From NCBI GenBank assembly GCA_001304105.1, contig LJUR01000001.1:1-59053 (forward strand): a stretch of DNA of 59,053 nt. Reading direction: 5' to 3'. The notes below the pieces were generated by a model that did not search any database, was not told the DNA's origin, and saw only the letters and a list, made by a program, of their open reading frames with translations. The DNA comes from Deltaproteobacteria bacterium SM23_61. GTDB lineage: Bacteria; Desulfobacterota; SM23-61. Shown one piece after another: positions 41,298 to 50,018 of this stretch; within the stretch, counting starts at the first letter, position 1; each line of letters begins with the position of its first letter. The position numbers were made by a program, and so were the translations under genes.

Positions 41298-43853
41298 CTA
41301 ATCCAACTTGCATATCTCAAAACCTGCTTGGGCAAGGTAATCTAAGAATCTCCTCACTGTGTGGCGGTCCTTATCCTGCTCCTTTTTGGGCAGTTTGCCC
41401 CAGTCACAGAGGCACGGATGGAGCTTTTTCGCGGTATCTTTCTTTTCACCGTATTTCCACCCAGTTCCCATCTTTTCGACAACCCACCGTTCATGTTCCA
41501 TTCTCGCCATTTTTCCTATTTCATCTATCGATAACTTTACTCTTACTGGTTCCCTTCTAACTACGGGAGAAAACCCGTACCCAGCGGCATGAAGGTACCT
41601 GGGGATATTGTCAGCCTGCTGTCGGTTTGATTCTTTGTAATGTTCGTTCAACTTATCCCATGGTTTTATCGCTGGGTCATTCTTAGGCCTCTTTTCCTTG
41701 CTCTTTTTTATATCCTGAAGGAAACTATTATGAATAATTCGGGCAAGGTCTTCCCTTTTCTCACCAAATAGGACATCCATTGTCACTAATTTGGAGAACA
41801 ATTCTGCATCAACATGAAGTTTCAACTGTTTCGGTGGTGGAAGGGCAGACTGTTCAAATACTCGTTTGTCCGTTAACATACTCATATCAAGGATTGCCTC
41901 CATCGAACGCACACCATGCCTGTATTCAGGCACCTTAATCATTGCTCGTCTCACACCTGGGTCAATTTGTAGAATACCAGTGCTGTCAAAAAAGTGTCTT
42001 GCTTTTTGGTCCAAGAGTGATCGAAGGAGTATTGCTCTCCTGATCATGTAAAGTTTATCGTTCTCGCCGATCTTGTTTAAACCTAATATATCTACATAAC
42101 CTCTGAGCCTGCTCAGAAAGTCAGGCCCTTTGGCTTCTTTAAAAAGGTTTATCTCCTTCTCATCGCAACCTTCCCTGGAGAAATTCTTAAAAGCCTCACT
42201 GGTGCCACCGGCGAATATAAAAATCGATTTACCAATAGGGTGGGTTATGTCACCGTGTTTAAATACTCCGCTCTGCATTGGTTCAAGGAAATATTTGAGC
42301 CACCCTAAGGGCAAACCCTGAAAATTGGAATCAAATTCATCAAAAAAGACAAGGGGAACAGAGCCCCTGAGTACAGTGTCACGTACTTGATGTAGGGCCT
42401 TAATAAGATCGTCCGGAGATTCCCATTGAGAAATATTGAATTCGAGGCGTTCAATGGATTCTTCGCCGATACTCTTCGCAACCTGTGTAGCACCAAAGGA
42501 TTTACCAGATCCCGGAGGTCCAAATATCGCTATGGATAATGGGCGATTCTGGAAGCCCTTTGAAAGATACTCCACCATGAGATTCTTTATGCTGCGGAAA
42601 CTTTCGATTTCTGTCCTGTCTAGCGTTTTTAACTTTCCAAATTGGCCGATAGGGACTTTATCCAGCGCCGGGTCTTTGCCTGCAGTTAGCGTGTTATAGG
42701 CAACATCCTCAAGCCTCTGTTGGGTTAAATCCTCAAGAATAGTCCAAACTCGAATTTCTTCAGAATCCAAAGCGTTTTGCCTAGGGACAGGAACATCCAT
42801 TATTTGTGGTTCATCTTTCTGAGGGGGAAGAAAAAGCTCTTTACCAGGGTAATCAACCCGTGCACTGTCATTGCCAAAACCCTTTTGCAAAAGCCTTCGT
42901 GAGGTTACTATGCCTCTCCGTATCCCTTCGCCCAGCCCATCAAGACCTCCATTGGCAAGCTCTGCTACCATGGTAGCCACAAATGCTGAGGTTAACCCTA
43001 TCATCCCTCCACGGTGCATTTGACTAAAACCCCCCTCGATTTGCAGCGGGTCATAGTAAAGATGGACCTTAAAAGAGTCTTTGTCCTTCATGTAATGGAT
43101 AACCCCATCAAGGCCAAAAAATACCACAAGATTATGACACGCAGCCAGGGTTTCAAGACTGCGGTTGTTGGTTATCTGCCAGATAAAATCCGCTGCCGTG
43201 CGTTCCCAGGAAAGTTGTCGTGATATTTGGACACCTTCGGTACGCAGGTCATCAGCACTGATAACCACCACTAAGCGTTCAGCATGGCTTTTTTGCACCC
43301 AATCCCATAATTTACCTCTTGCTAGGGGACCACACATCTTCAAAACTACAAAAGGTTCCTGTCGTTTATCTTTTAATGCTGCAGGCCATACAGGTTCTTC
43401 ATCCCGAAAACCATTGCCCGCATCATCGATCACCACAATCTCTGCATCCGGATCATCATCCGCAACCGTGAGCTGCTTCACCTTCCCCAGGGTTGGACCT
43501 GTATAGCCAGCTTCCTTTTCCACCCGCAAGACCATATCTTTCTCAGCTTTCCTGACTGAAGAGTAAGGGAATCTACTAAGCATCACCGTAAAATGGAGAA
43601 CCTCTTCAGGAGGAATTTGGTTGAGATTCGTGAGCTGAGGAGAAATTACAATGCTACCTGTTACATCTTTGACAAAACGGGCGAGAAGCATTGCCCCACC
43701 GGGTATCACTTCCTTTCTCATACCCGTGTGAAGCTCCCAATTTAACGGGATTTCACCACCCATACCGCCTGGATCCATTCCCTTAACACTCCAAAAAAAC
43801 CAATCTACAGTAACATCCCCGGAAACAACCATCTTTTTCATCTTTCTCTCCAT
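41298..43853 (-). CDS. PfkB-like / AAA+ ATPase / RyR domain protein
   Basis: An 851-aa three-part protein. Residues about 5-330 resemble a ribokinase-like (PfkB) fold (VSGDVTVDWFFW; VIPGGAMLLARFV; a late HRGGMIGLTSAFVATMVAEL segment in the position of GAGD), but the normal catalytic GAGD is not evident. Residues about 415-660 are an AAA+ module: Walker A GPPGSGKS (445-452), Walker B LVFFDEFD (501-508), sensor IFIFAGGTS (544-552). Residues about 735-845 are an RyR domain: MARMEHERWVVEKMGTGWKY, KKLHPCLCDW, LPKKEQDKDR. RyR and SLOG domains co-occur in nucleotide-centred conflict systems. Codon use is AT-richer than the flanks. Confidence 0.85.
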   Translation of the reverse strand: MERKMKKMVVSGDVTVDWFFWSVKGMDPGGMGGEIPLNWELHTGMRKEVIPGGAMLLARFVKDVTGSIVISPQLTNLNQIPPEEVLHFTVMLSRFPYSSVRKAEKDMVLRVEKEAGYTGPTLGKVKQLTVADDDPDAEIVVIDDAGNGFRDEEPVWPAALKDKRQEPFVVLKMCGPLARGKLWDWVQKSHAERLVVVISADDLRTEGVQISRQLSWERTAADFIWQITNNRSLETLAACHNLVVFFGLDGVIHYMKDKDSFKVHLYYDPLQIEGGFSQMHRGGMIGLTSAFVATMVAELANGGLDGLGEGIRRGIVTSRRLLQKGFGNDSARVDYPGKELFLPPQKDEPQIMDVPVPRQNALDSEEIRVWTILEDLTQQRLEDVAYNTLTAGKDPALDKVPIGQFGKLKTLDRTEIESFRSIKNLMVEYLSKGFQNRPLSIAIFGPPGSGKSFGATQVAKSIGEESIERLEFNISQWESPDDLIKALHQVRDTVLRGSVPLVFFDEFDSNFQGLPLGWLKYFLEPMQSGVFKHGDITHPIGKSIFIFAGGTSEAFKNFSREGCDEKEINLFKEAKGPDFLSRLRGYVDILGLNKIGENDKLYMIRRAILLRSLLDQKARHFFDSTGILQIDPGVRRAMIKVPEYRHGVRSMEAILDMSMLTDKRVFEQSALPPPKQLKLHVDAELFSKLVTMDVLFGEKREDLARIIHNSFLQDIKKSKEKRPKNDPAIKPWDKLNEHYKESNRQQADNIPRYLHAAGYGFSPVVRREPVRVKLSIDEIGKMARMEHERWVVEKMGTGWKYGEKKDTAKKLHPCLCDWGKLPKKEQDKDRHTVRRFLDYLAQAGFEICKLD

Positions 43854-44047
43854 TCATTTTCTCCCCATTATCTTAGAATTCACCTTCAATTGACTTTAAG
43901 GATATGGCCCTCATCCCGGGGAAATCCGGAATCTAGCACGTAGGTTCTGAAACAACTTAAAGGTTTTTTTAAAATTCATATTGAAAATCGATCGCCCCCC
44001 TAATTATTCTCAGTCCTGGCCTGTATTGACAAAGGACTTAAGAAAAA
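43854..44047. other. Upstream region of the RyR-SLOG module
   Basis: AT-rich, no gene. On the minus strand, TTGTCA near 44029-44034 and AATAAT about 18 bases further could form a weak promoter for the module. This is only a weak match. Confidence 0.25.
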
Positions 44048-44081
44048 TAAACCCCATCCCTCTTACGAGAAATGGGGTTTA
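44048..44081. other. Hairpin TAAACCCCAT ... ATGGGGTTTA
   Basis: A perfect 10-bp stem (44048-44057 with 44072-44081) around a 14-base loop that could itself form a 3-bp pair. It lies upstream of the RyR module and could be a terminator for minus-strand transcription entering from 45 kb, or a regulator target. Confidence 0.5.
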
Positions 44082-44412
44082 CTGTTTCCGCACATTTTTA
44101 CGTCTCCAATGCGGGAAAAGGAGAAGCCATTTGTAAGTTGCCTATTTTACATTATTATTTTTGTGAAAATCAGTCTTTCCTTAATTTCCTTGTCAGACCG
44201 AGCGGATACTTTTGGGCCTGCAACGAGCGAATAAATCTGACATCCGGTTTCCCTTGTCGAGCATTTTTCATATGTGGGGGAAAAAGTCAAGAACTTTTTG
44301 GGTAATTTCTTTCTCTTTTCCTTATGTGAAAGAAGGTACTAAAACGATTATGGATTCCTGACTTAGGAGGAAGTGAGTTTAGCGGAGTAAAAGGGGTTCC
44401 TTACCATGACCA

Positions 44413-44444
44413 GGGGCAATTCGTGAATTGCTCCTAGTTTTTTT
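44413..44444 (+). terminator. Intrinsic terminator on the plus strand with no assigned gene
   Basis: GGGGCAATTC (44413-44422) pairs with GAATTGCTCC (44425-44434), one mismatch, followed after TAG by seven T. It is a good intrinsic terminator shape for rightward transcription, yet no plus-strand gene is visible in 44.08-44.41 kb. Confidence 0.55.
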
Positions 44445-44449
44445 GCCTC

Positions 44450-44498
44450 TACAGGGCGATCACCCCTTTGATCTTGGCCGCTCCCAGTCTTTCCTTCA
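44450..44498 (-). pseudogene. Duplicated 3' tail of the DUF493 gene
   Basis: Bases 44450-44475 are identical to 52072-52097, the end of the DUF493 gene. On the minus strand a 16-codon frame starting inside the DUF2848 stop (ATGA) reads MKERLGAAKIKGVIAL and stops; DUF493 ends AAKIKGVIAL. The rest of DUF493 is absent here, so it is a leftover fragment or recombination footprint. Confidence 0.75.
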
Positions 44499-45197
44499 TA
44501 GGTACTGAGGCAGGACCTTTACCCGGTAGCTGTGCTTGATCGTCCTCTTCAAAACCGGATCCTCCAGCTCCATCCCGTAGGAATCGCCGAAAATAAGCCC
44601 TCCTTTGGTGGGAATCGTTCCGGAGAATAGAACCAGCCCTTCTTCTTTTTTATCCATGCCTTCGCCGGGCATCTTCTGCAACAACTCCTGAGGGTCAAGG
44701 ATCTCTGACAGGAGGGCTTCCTGATAAAGGGTCATCTCCGTTCCCTTGCCGGCCCAACATCGCAGGATCAATTTCCCCCAGTGATCCTTTACCTCCGGGT
44801 AGAGCCAGCATTCCGGGGCCAAACACTTGGCATACATCTGTTTGGACCCGGGAATGGATTTGGTCTCCACATCCCGGTCGGTATGATCACTTCCTACGGT
44901 AACCCAGATTTCCTCCCCTGAACAGAGAAGAACGTATTCCACCTCTCCCGAGCTCTTGTCGCTGACCACCGTGACCTCATCGTCCGTCGTCAGCAGGTAG
45001 GTGGAAAAGTTCATGTAGATGGGAATCCTTCGGGGGCCGGGAACTCCCAGTTTAGCCAGCTCGTCAATATGGGCCTGCAGAGCTTTTTGGTCTTTGCCCA
45101 CCCATCCCCCGCAAACCAGGTGGTTGGCGGTAAAGACCAGATCCCGGGAATCTTTCAGCAAGTTCATTTTGAGATACAGAATCTTGGGGGTGATCAT
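44496..45197 (-). CDS. DUF2848 family protein (FAH-like hydrolase fold)
   Basis: A 233-aa protein of the DUF2848 family, related to fumarylacetoacetate hydrolase-like enzymes of catabolic clusters. Diagnostic pieces are VTVGSDHTDRDVE, SIPGSKQMYAK, WGKLILRCW, LVLFSGTIPTKGGL and a FGDSYGMELEDP segment near the end. I start at ATG 45197, behind GAGGAG, rather than 45212, where the Shine-Dalgarno would be inside the frame. It is encoded just downstream of an amidase on the same strand, a recurring pairing in small-molecule catabolic operons. The substrate is unknown. Confidence 0.82.
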   Translation of the reverse strand: MITPKILYLKMNLLKDSRDLVFTANHLVCGGWVGKDQKALQAHIDELAKLGVPGPRRIPIYMNFSTYLLTTDDEVTVVSDKSSGEVEYVLLCSGEEIWVTVGSDHTDRDVETKSIPGSKQMYAKCLAPECWLYPEVKDHWGKLILRCWAGKGTEMTLYQEALLSEILDPQELLQKMPGEGMDKKEEGLVLFSGTIPTKGGLIFGDSYGMELEDPVLKRTIKHSYRVKVLPQYL

Positions 45198-45290
45198 GAT
45201 TCGACTCCTCATCTAGATTTGGAAAAATTTAAGGCCAGGCAGGAAGCCTGCCCCTGCGCCGGCCCTGCGGGCCATTCAAGAATGGCCTGC

Positions 45291-46712
45291 CTATTCCCCC
45301 TCAAGGAAGGGACGGCGGTCCTTCCAGGGGGTGCTTTCCTCGTACGCAGAACCCACCCGCAACACCGTTCTTTCATCAAAAGGGCCTCCGGCAATCTGTA
45401 ACCCGATGGGAAGCCCGGCAGCAGAAAACCCGCAGGGAATCGAGAGGCTGGGAATCCCCACCAAGTTATAGATTCGGGTGAATCGAGTCAGAGCCGATGG
45501 CACGGCTTCGGTTTGCTTTCCCCAGGATACGCCCCCCTGATCGAGCTTGGGTGCGGTGATGGGAAGCTGCGGGGTAACAATCACGTCGACCTTCTCCAGA
45601 GCACGGCAGAAATTCTCCCGGATCTTTCGCCGGACCGCCTGGGCCTTCAGGTACTGAGCGGCCATGACGGCCGCTCCCAGGTTGAGCCGGGACCGAACGT
45701 CGTCTCCCAGGTCCTTGGCCCGCGTCCGGTGCCATTTCTCCAGGGTAGCAGCCGCTTCGGCCAAGAGAATGATGAAGGCGGCGATCGAAGCTTCGGGCAG
45801 CAGGGGGATGGAGATTTTTTTGACCGTCGCTCCCAATCTCTTGCCGACCTGGAGGGCTCTCTGCACTGCGGTGGCGACTTCCGGGTCCAGGCGGTCGAAG
45901 TAATAGGTGTCCGGGACTCCGATGCGGACTCCCTTCAAACCATCGGACAGGCCCCGGGTGTAATCGGGGACCGAAACGGAAGAGGTGGAGGGGTCGAGCG
46001 GGTCGGCACCCGCCAGGACATTCATGGCGATCGCCAGGTCGGCTACGCACCGGGTCATGGGGCCGGGGTGGTCCATCGTCCAGCAGAGGGGATACACCCC
46101 GTGCTTGCTGATCCGCCCGAAGGTGGGCTTCAATCCAGATGTTCCGCAGAGGGCTGAAGGAATGCGAACGGACCCTCCCGTATCGGTCCCCAGGGTGAGG
46201 GGTACAAAGGCGCTGGCCACAGCGGCGGCTGATCCTCCGCTGGATCCTCCACTGACCCGGTTACGATCCCAAGGATTACGGACCGACCCGAAGTGGGGAT
46301 TTAAGGAGGTCGTTCCGTAAGCGAATTCGTGCATGTTCAGTTTTCCCAGGAGGGTTGCCCCCGCTGCCTGGAGCCGTTCAACCACCGTTGCATTGTAAGC
46401 GGGAACAAAATCCTTCAGAATCTTTGACCCACAGGTCGTCCGGATCCCCCTAGTAAAAAAGAGATCTTTGACCGCGAAGGGAATCCCATGCAAAGGTCCC
46501 AGGGATCTGCCCTTCAGCAGCTCCTTTTCGGCGGAACGCGCCGCTTTAAGCGCCGTTTGAGGGAGGACGGTAATAAAAGAGTTTATTTTCCCGTCGAAAG
46601 TTTCAATCCTTTGGAGATAGGCCTGAGTGATCTCCACCGGGGAAACCTCTCTTTTCCGCAGAGCTTTGGAGAGGGAACGGAGGGTCCAGGTTTCAGGATT
46701 GGAAGAGATCAT
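45291..46712 (-). CDS. Amidase (amidase signature family)
   Basis: A 473-aa amidase hydrolysing carboxamides. The Ser-cisSer-Lys triad is visible: Lys in PFAVKDLFF, cis-Ser in RVSGGSSGGSAAAVA, and the nucleophile Ser in GTDTGGSVRIPS. GLKPTFGRIS and HPGPMTRCV are also family motifs. Start ATG 46712 has GGGAGGGGG upstream; the open frame reaching to 46793 is unsupported and overlaps the small upstream gene heavily. Because GatB is absent nearby and a DUF2848 gene follows, a catabolic amidase is more likely than GatA of the tRNA amidotransferase. Confidence 0.9.
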   Translation of the reverse strand: MISSNPETWTLRSLSKALRKREVSPVEITQAYLQRIETFDGKINSFITVLPQTALKAARSAEKELLKGRSLGPLHGIPFAVKDLFFTRGIRTTCGSKILKDFVPAYNATVVERLQAAGATLLGKLNMHEFAYGTTSLNPHFGSVRNPWDRNRVSGGSSGGSAAAVASAFVPLTLGTDTGGSVRIPSALCGTSGLKPTFGRISKHGVYPLCWTMDHPGPMTRCVADLAIAMNVLAGADPLDPSTSSVSVPDYTRGLSDGLKGVRIGVPDTYYFDRLDPEVATAVQRALQVGKRLGATVKKISIPLLPEASIAAFIILLAEAAATLEKWHRTRAKDLGDDVRSRLNLGAAVMAAQYLKAQAVRRKIRENFCRALEKVDVIVTPQLPITAPKLDQGGVSWGKQTEAVPSALTRFTRIYNLVGIPSLSIPCGFSAAGLPIGLQIAGGPFDERTVLRVGSAYEESTPWKDRRPFLEGE

Positions 46713-46902
46713 TTTCCCCCTCCCTGGATGAGTAGAGAACGGCCGGCTCGGTCTCCGGAGGGTCGAAAACCCCCAGCCGGTCATTTTGCTCATCCAACTG
46801 CCGAACCGAAGCGAGAAAAATCTCCCTTTCTTTGGGATTCGAAAAAGACAAGGGAAGTCGAACCCACTGGTTCGCTGATTTCTTGACTGCCTGCTTTTTC
46901 AT
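46693..46902 (-). CDS. Small protein preceding the amidase (possible AtzG/GatC-like partner)
   Basis: A 69-aa protein, starting at ATG 46902, that overlaps the amidase start by 20 bases, so translation is likely coupled. It has a basic N-terminus (KKQAVKKSANQW), a helical centre (KEREIFLASVRQLDEQNDRL) and ends with PETEPAVLY and a short acidic tail. Small AtzG/DUF4089 or GatC-like helpers with EPA-containing ends are encoded next to some amidases. The resemblance is weak but the position fits. Confidence 0.55.
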   Translation of the reverse strand: MKKQAVKKSANQWVRLPLSFSNPKEREIFLASVRQLDEQNDRLGVFDPPETEPAVLYSSREGENDLFQS

Positions 46903-46929
46903 TCTTGGCCCTCCGACGGATGATTTCAC

Positions 46930-47527
46930 TAACCTTCTCCGACCAGTGGAGTGCGTCCCCTGGGTCCCCTCCTAAATCCCCCTTGCATTGGCAGCGGGCA
47001 TACCGGCCGATGGAAAATCGACTGAAATTACCCACTCGATTGGACGAAGATCCAAAATAGATACCGAGGAAAAAATTGGATTTGCGGCAGGAGCATTTCT
47101 GATGAGCCTGAGTATAATGAATAGGAATCAAAATAACAAGAGAATATTTACGAAACATTTTTTATTTAAACTTGTTTGCAACATTAAAACTTGTGGATCA
47201 TCTCCAAATTCTTTGAAAGCCAAAGAGTTTGTCTTTGCAGAATTTCCTGTGAATTCATGGGCCCGCAAGAAAAGTCATCTTGCTTGCAATCATGAGGCGC
47301 ATATCTCTCCCCACCGGTGGCGGGGGTATCGGTTATTTCTTCGAAGCTTACTCATTCCGCCCCCGCTGCGCTTTGCGGATGAACACCAGGAGGTTCATGG
47401 AAAGCGGATATCCCGCCGATGCTTGCTGCGCAATCTGACTTTCCTTCCGGGCCCTTGGCAGGCTTTCATGGAAAATTCGACCAACGAATTTGGAGATGGA
47501 CTTGTTTATGGACTTGTTTATACTCTC
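46930..47527. other. Long intergenic region, nothing recognised
   Basis: Open frames on both strands (46988-47743 plus; 47348-47668 minus) have no recognisable motifs and are AT-rich and low in coding character. A short direct repeat (GGACTTGTTTAT twice, near 47492-47518) lies before the DUF1445 promoter. Possibly decayed DNA. Confidence 0.4.
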
Positions 47528-47556
47528 TTGACCGCCAATGGACTTTTCAGTATACT
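47528..47556 (+). promoter_or_regulatory. Putative sigma70 promoter of the DUF1445 gene
   Basis: TTGACC (47528-47533), 17-base spacer, TATACT (47551-47556), about 170 bases upstream of the gene. A stem between GCGGGT and ACCCGC (about 47571-47613) would lie in the 5' leader. Confidence 0.5.
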
Positions 47557-47724
47557 CCCTATACCCAAAAGCGGGTTTTTCTCGATTCATTTGGCGGAAA
47601 AACAGACCCGCATGAACCTGAGTGAATCCCGAACGTTTGCCTGGTTTTTTCCCATGAGAAGCCCCCACGAATTGGGAAAAGGGATCATAAACTCTTGGCT
47701 TAAACCAAAAGAAAGGAAGAACCG

Positions 47725-48522
47725 ATGGACCGAGAAATATTAAGGAATATGCCCCCTGGGGAGGTCCGGCAACTCATCCGGGAAGGGAAATGGCGGGGGG
47801 TGACTGCCTTTGTTTCCGCCGGATATGCGCAGGCCAACCTGGCCATTCTTCCCAAGAGCCTGGCTTTCGAATTCCTGCTTTTTTGCCAACGGAACCCCAA
47901 ACCCTGCCCCGTCTTGGAAGTCTCCGAACCGGGGAACCCCATCCTTTCCCAGATCGCCAAGGGGGCGGATATCCGCACGGATATTCCGAAGTACCGCATC
48001 TACCAAAAGGGTAAATACTTAGCGGAGGTGGAAAACATCAAAGATTACTGGCGGGATGATTTGGTGGCCTTTCTGATCGGTTGCAGTTATACCTTCGAAT
48101 CGGCCATGGACAGGGCCAACATCCCCCTGCGGCATGTGCAGGATAACAAGAATGTTTCCGTGTACATCACCAATATTCCCTGCCTTCCCGCGGGAATCTT
48201 TTCAGGACCCATGGTCGTTTCCATGCGTCCCATTCCCGAAAAATTGGTAACCCGCGCGATCCAGGTTACCTCCCGGTTTCCGGCCACTCACGGCGCCCCG
48301 GTGCACGTGGGAGACCCCCAAAAAATCGGGGTCCGAGACCTCCAGAAGGTGGACTGGGGAGATCCTCTTCGCTTCGAGAAGGATGATGTCCCTGTATTCT
48401 GGGCCTGCGGCGTCACTCCCCAGGCGGTGGCCATGGCTTCCAAGCCGGAGATCATGATCACCCATTCCGCCGGGCACATGTTCCTATCGGACATCCGGGA
48501 TGAGGAATTGGCAGCCTTATGA
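47725..48522 (+). CDS. DUF1445 family hydro-lyase (D-glutamate cyclase-like)
   Basis: A 265-aa protein of the DUF1445/YcsI family. Recognisable parts are RNMPPGEVRQLIREG, VTAFVSAGYAQANLAILP, IPKYRIYQKG, DDLVAFLIGCSYTFESA, VSMRPIP, the FPATHGAPVHVGDP segment, VPVFWACGVTPQ and THSAGHMFLSD near the end. The mitochondrial homologue DGLUCY converts D-glutamate to 5-oxoproline, and bacterial members are annotated as hydro-lyases. It stands alone on the plus strand between an amidase unit and a TRAP transporter, so it may belong with uptake and breakdown of an amino-acid-like substrate. Confidence 0.9.
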   Translation: MDREILRNMPPGEVRQLIREGKWRGVTAFVSAGYAQANLAILPKSLAFEFLLFCQRNPKPCPVLEVSEPGNPILSQIAKGADIRTDIPKYRIYQKGKYLAEVENIKDYWRDDLVAFLIGCSYTFESAMDRANIPLRHVQDNKNVSVYITNIPCLPAGIFSGPMVVSMRPIPEKLVTRAIQVTSRFPATHGAPVHVGDPQKIGVRDLQKVDWGDPLRFEKDDVPVFWACGVTPQAVAMASKPEIMITHSAGHMFLSDIRDEELAAL

Positions 48523-48731
48523 CCCGGCCTGAACCGCCCGGCGAGTCTGGGCTCTTTCGGGATGAATGGCTTGCCGATGGCCCTATGAACAGGTCGTCGG
48601 AAATCCTCAGCCCCCGGTAACCCCAATTTTCCCCAGTCCCTGAGGGACAGGGATCGAGAAGCCTGCGGAGAATTCTTCATCCCCCCTTCCCATATCCCCA
48701 CGACTCGCCGGCACGCCCTTAGGAGCGGCGT

Positions 48732-50018
48732 TCAACCGCTCGCTACCCGCGGTAACCAGAGCGCAAGGTTCGGGTAGATGGAGATAATCGCCAGCATGGC
48801 GAACATGGCCAGGACGAACGGCAAGGAACCGACGATCACGTCGTTGATGCGGCCGCCCTGGCGAATGCCCTGCACCACGTACAGGTTGATGCCCACCGGC
48901 GGGGTGATCATCGCCGTCTCGATCAAGATCACGAACAGCACTCCATACCAGACGGGATCGAAGCCCGCCTTGAAGATGATGGGTGCGATGATCGGTACGG
49001 TGGCCACCATCATGGAGAGCGTTTCCATGACCATCCCGAGGATGACGTAGAAAACAATCACCGCAAAGAGCAGCTGCGCCGGCGTCAGCCGAAGCCCCAT
49101 GATCAGGTCATTCACCTTCCCGATCAGGCCGATCGAACTCAAGACGAAGTTGAGAAAGTAGGCCGCAATCAGGATGGCCATGATCATCGCCGTGGTGCGC
49201 ATGGTGCCTTCGAAAGCCTGGAGCAGCATCTTCACCGAGATAGCCCGGTGCCACGCGGCGATGCCGAGGGCGGCGATCACCCCGAGGGCGGCGGACTCGG
49301 TGGCCGTGGCCCAGCCCGCATAGATCGAACCCAGCACCGAGATGAAAATCACCACCGGAGGGATGAGATCGGGCAGCGCCCGCACCCGATTTCCCCAGCT
49401 CGCCGACGTGCGCTTCCCGCCCCAGTCCGGCCGAATGAGGCAGCACACCAGAACGGTCAGGCAGAACAGGCTGGCCAGAATGATTCCCGGGACGAAGCCG
49501 GCGAGGTAGAGCTTGGGAATCGATGTATCCGTCAGGACCCCATACACGATCATGTTGATCGACGGCGGGATGAGGATGCCGAGGGTCCCGCCTGCGGCGA
49601 TCGTGCCGAGGAACAGCTGTTCCGAATAGCCGCGCTTGTGGATCTCTCCCATGGCCACCGTGCCGATGGTGGCGGCGGTGGCCACGCTCGAGCCCGAGGT
49701 GGCGGCAAACATGGCACAGGTGGCGATGTTGGTGTGCATGAGGCCGCCGGGCAGCCAGGGCACCCACAGCACCAGCGCGTTGTACATGCGCTCGGCGATC
49801 CCCGAGCGCAACAGGATTTCACCGAGGAGCACGAAGAAAGGGATGGCCACGAGCAGAAAATTGTTCGACGTGGCCCAGGAGAGCTCGCCGATTGCCAGGC
49901 TCAGCGGCAGTTTGGCATAGATCTCCGCCAGCGCCAGGCCGAGCACGCCAAGACCAGCAGCCACCGGCACGGCGAGGGCCAGAAGCCCGATAAGGAGCAA
50001 AAGGGTTGTCCCCAGCAT
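48732..50018 (-). CDS. dctM: TRAP transporter large permease
   Basis: A 428-aa polytopic membrane protein of the DctM family, with about 12 hydrophobic segments. Characteristic stretches are the PFFVLLGEILLRSGIAERMYN region, GGLMHTNIATCAMFAATSGSSVATAATIG (in two parts: GGLMHTNIATCAMFAATS and GSSVATAATIG), ILIPPSINMIVYG, and TPPVGINLYVVQGI. It forms the sodium-dependent transport channel with DctQ. It overlaps dctQ by one base (TGATG). GC content and codon choice are higher in GC than in the conflict genes. Confidence 0.95.
   Translation of the reverse strand: MLGTTLLLLIGLLALAVPVAAGLGVLGLALAEIYAKLPLSLAIGELSWATSNNFLLVAIPFFVLLGEILLRSGIAERMYNALVLWVPWLPGGLMHTNIATCAMFAATSGSSVATAATIGTVAMGEIHKRGYSEQLFLGTIAAGGTLGILIPPSINMIVYGVLTDTSIPKLYLAGFVPGIILASLFCLTVLVCCLIRPDWGGKRTSASWGNRVRALPDLIPPVVIFISVLGSIYAGWATATESAALGVIAALGIAAWHRAISVKMLLQAFEGTMRTTAMIMAILIAAYFLNFVLSSIGLIGKVNDLIMGLRLTPAQLLFAVIVFYVILGMVMETLSMMVATVPIIAPIIFKAGFDPVWYGVLFVILIETAMITPPVGINLYVVQGIRQGGRINDVIVGSLPFVLAMFAMLAIISIYPNLALWLPRVASG

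Noticed and set aside
44072-44305. 77-codon plus-strand frame upstream of the RyR module
   Set aside because: No ribosome-binding site or recognised motif; begins inside a hairpin.
45291-46712. GatA subunit of tRNA amidotransferase
   Set aside because: No gatB or clear gatC nearby and a DUF2848 neighbour, so a catabolic amidase fits better, though GatA is not strictly excluded.
46988-47743. 251-codon plus-strand frame running into DUF1445
   Set aside because: No motif, overlaps the better supported DUF1445 start and its promoter, and composition is not coding-like.
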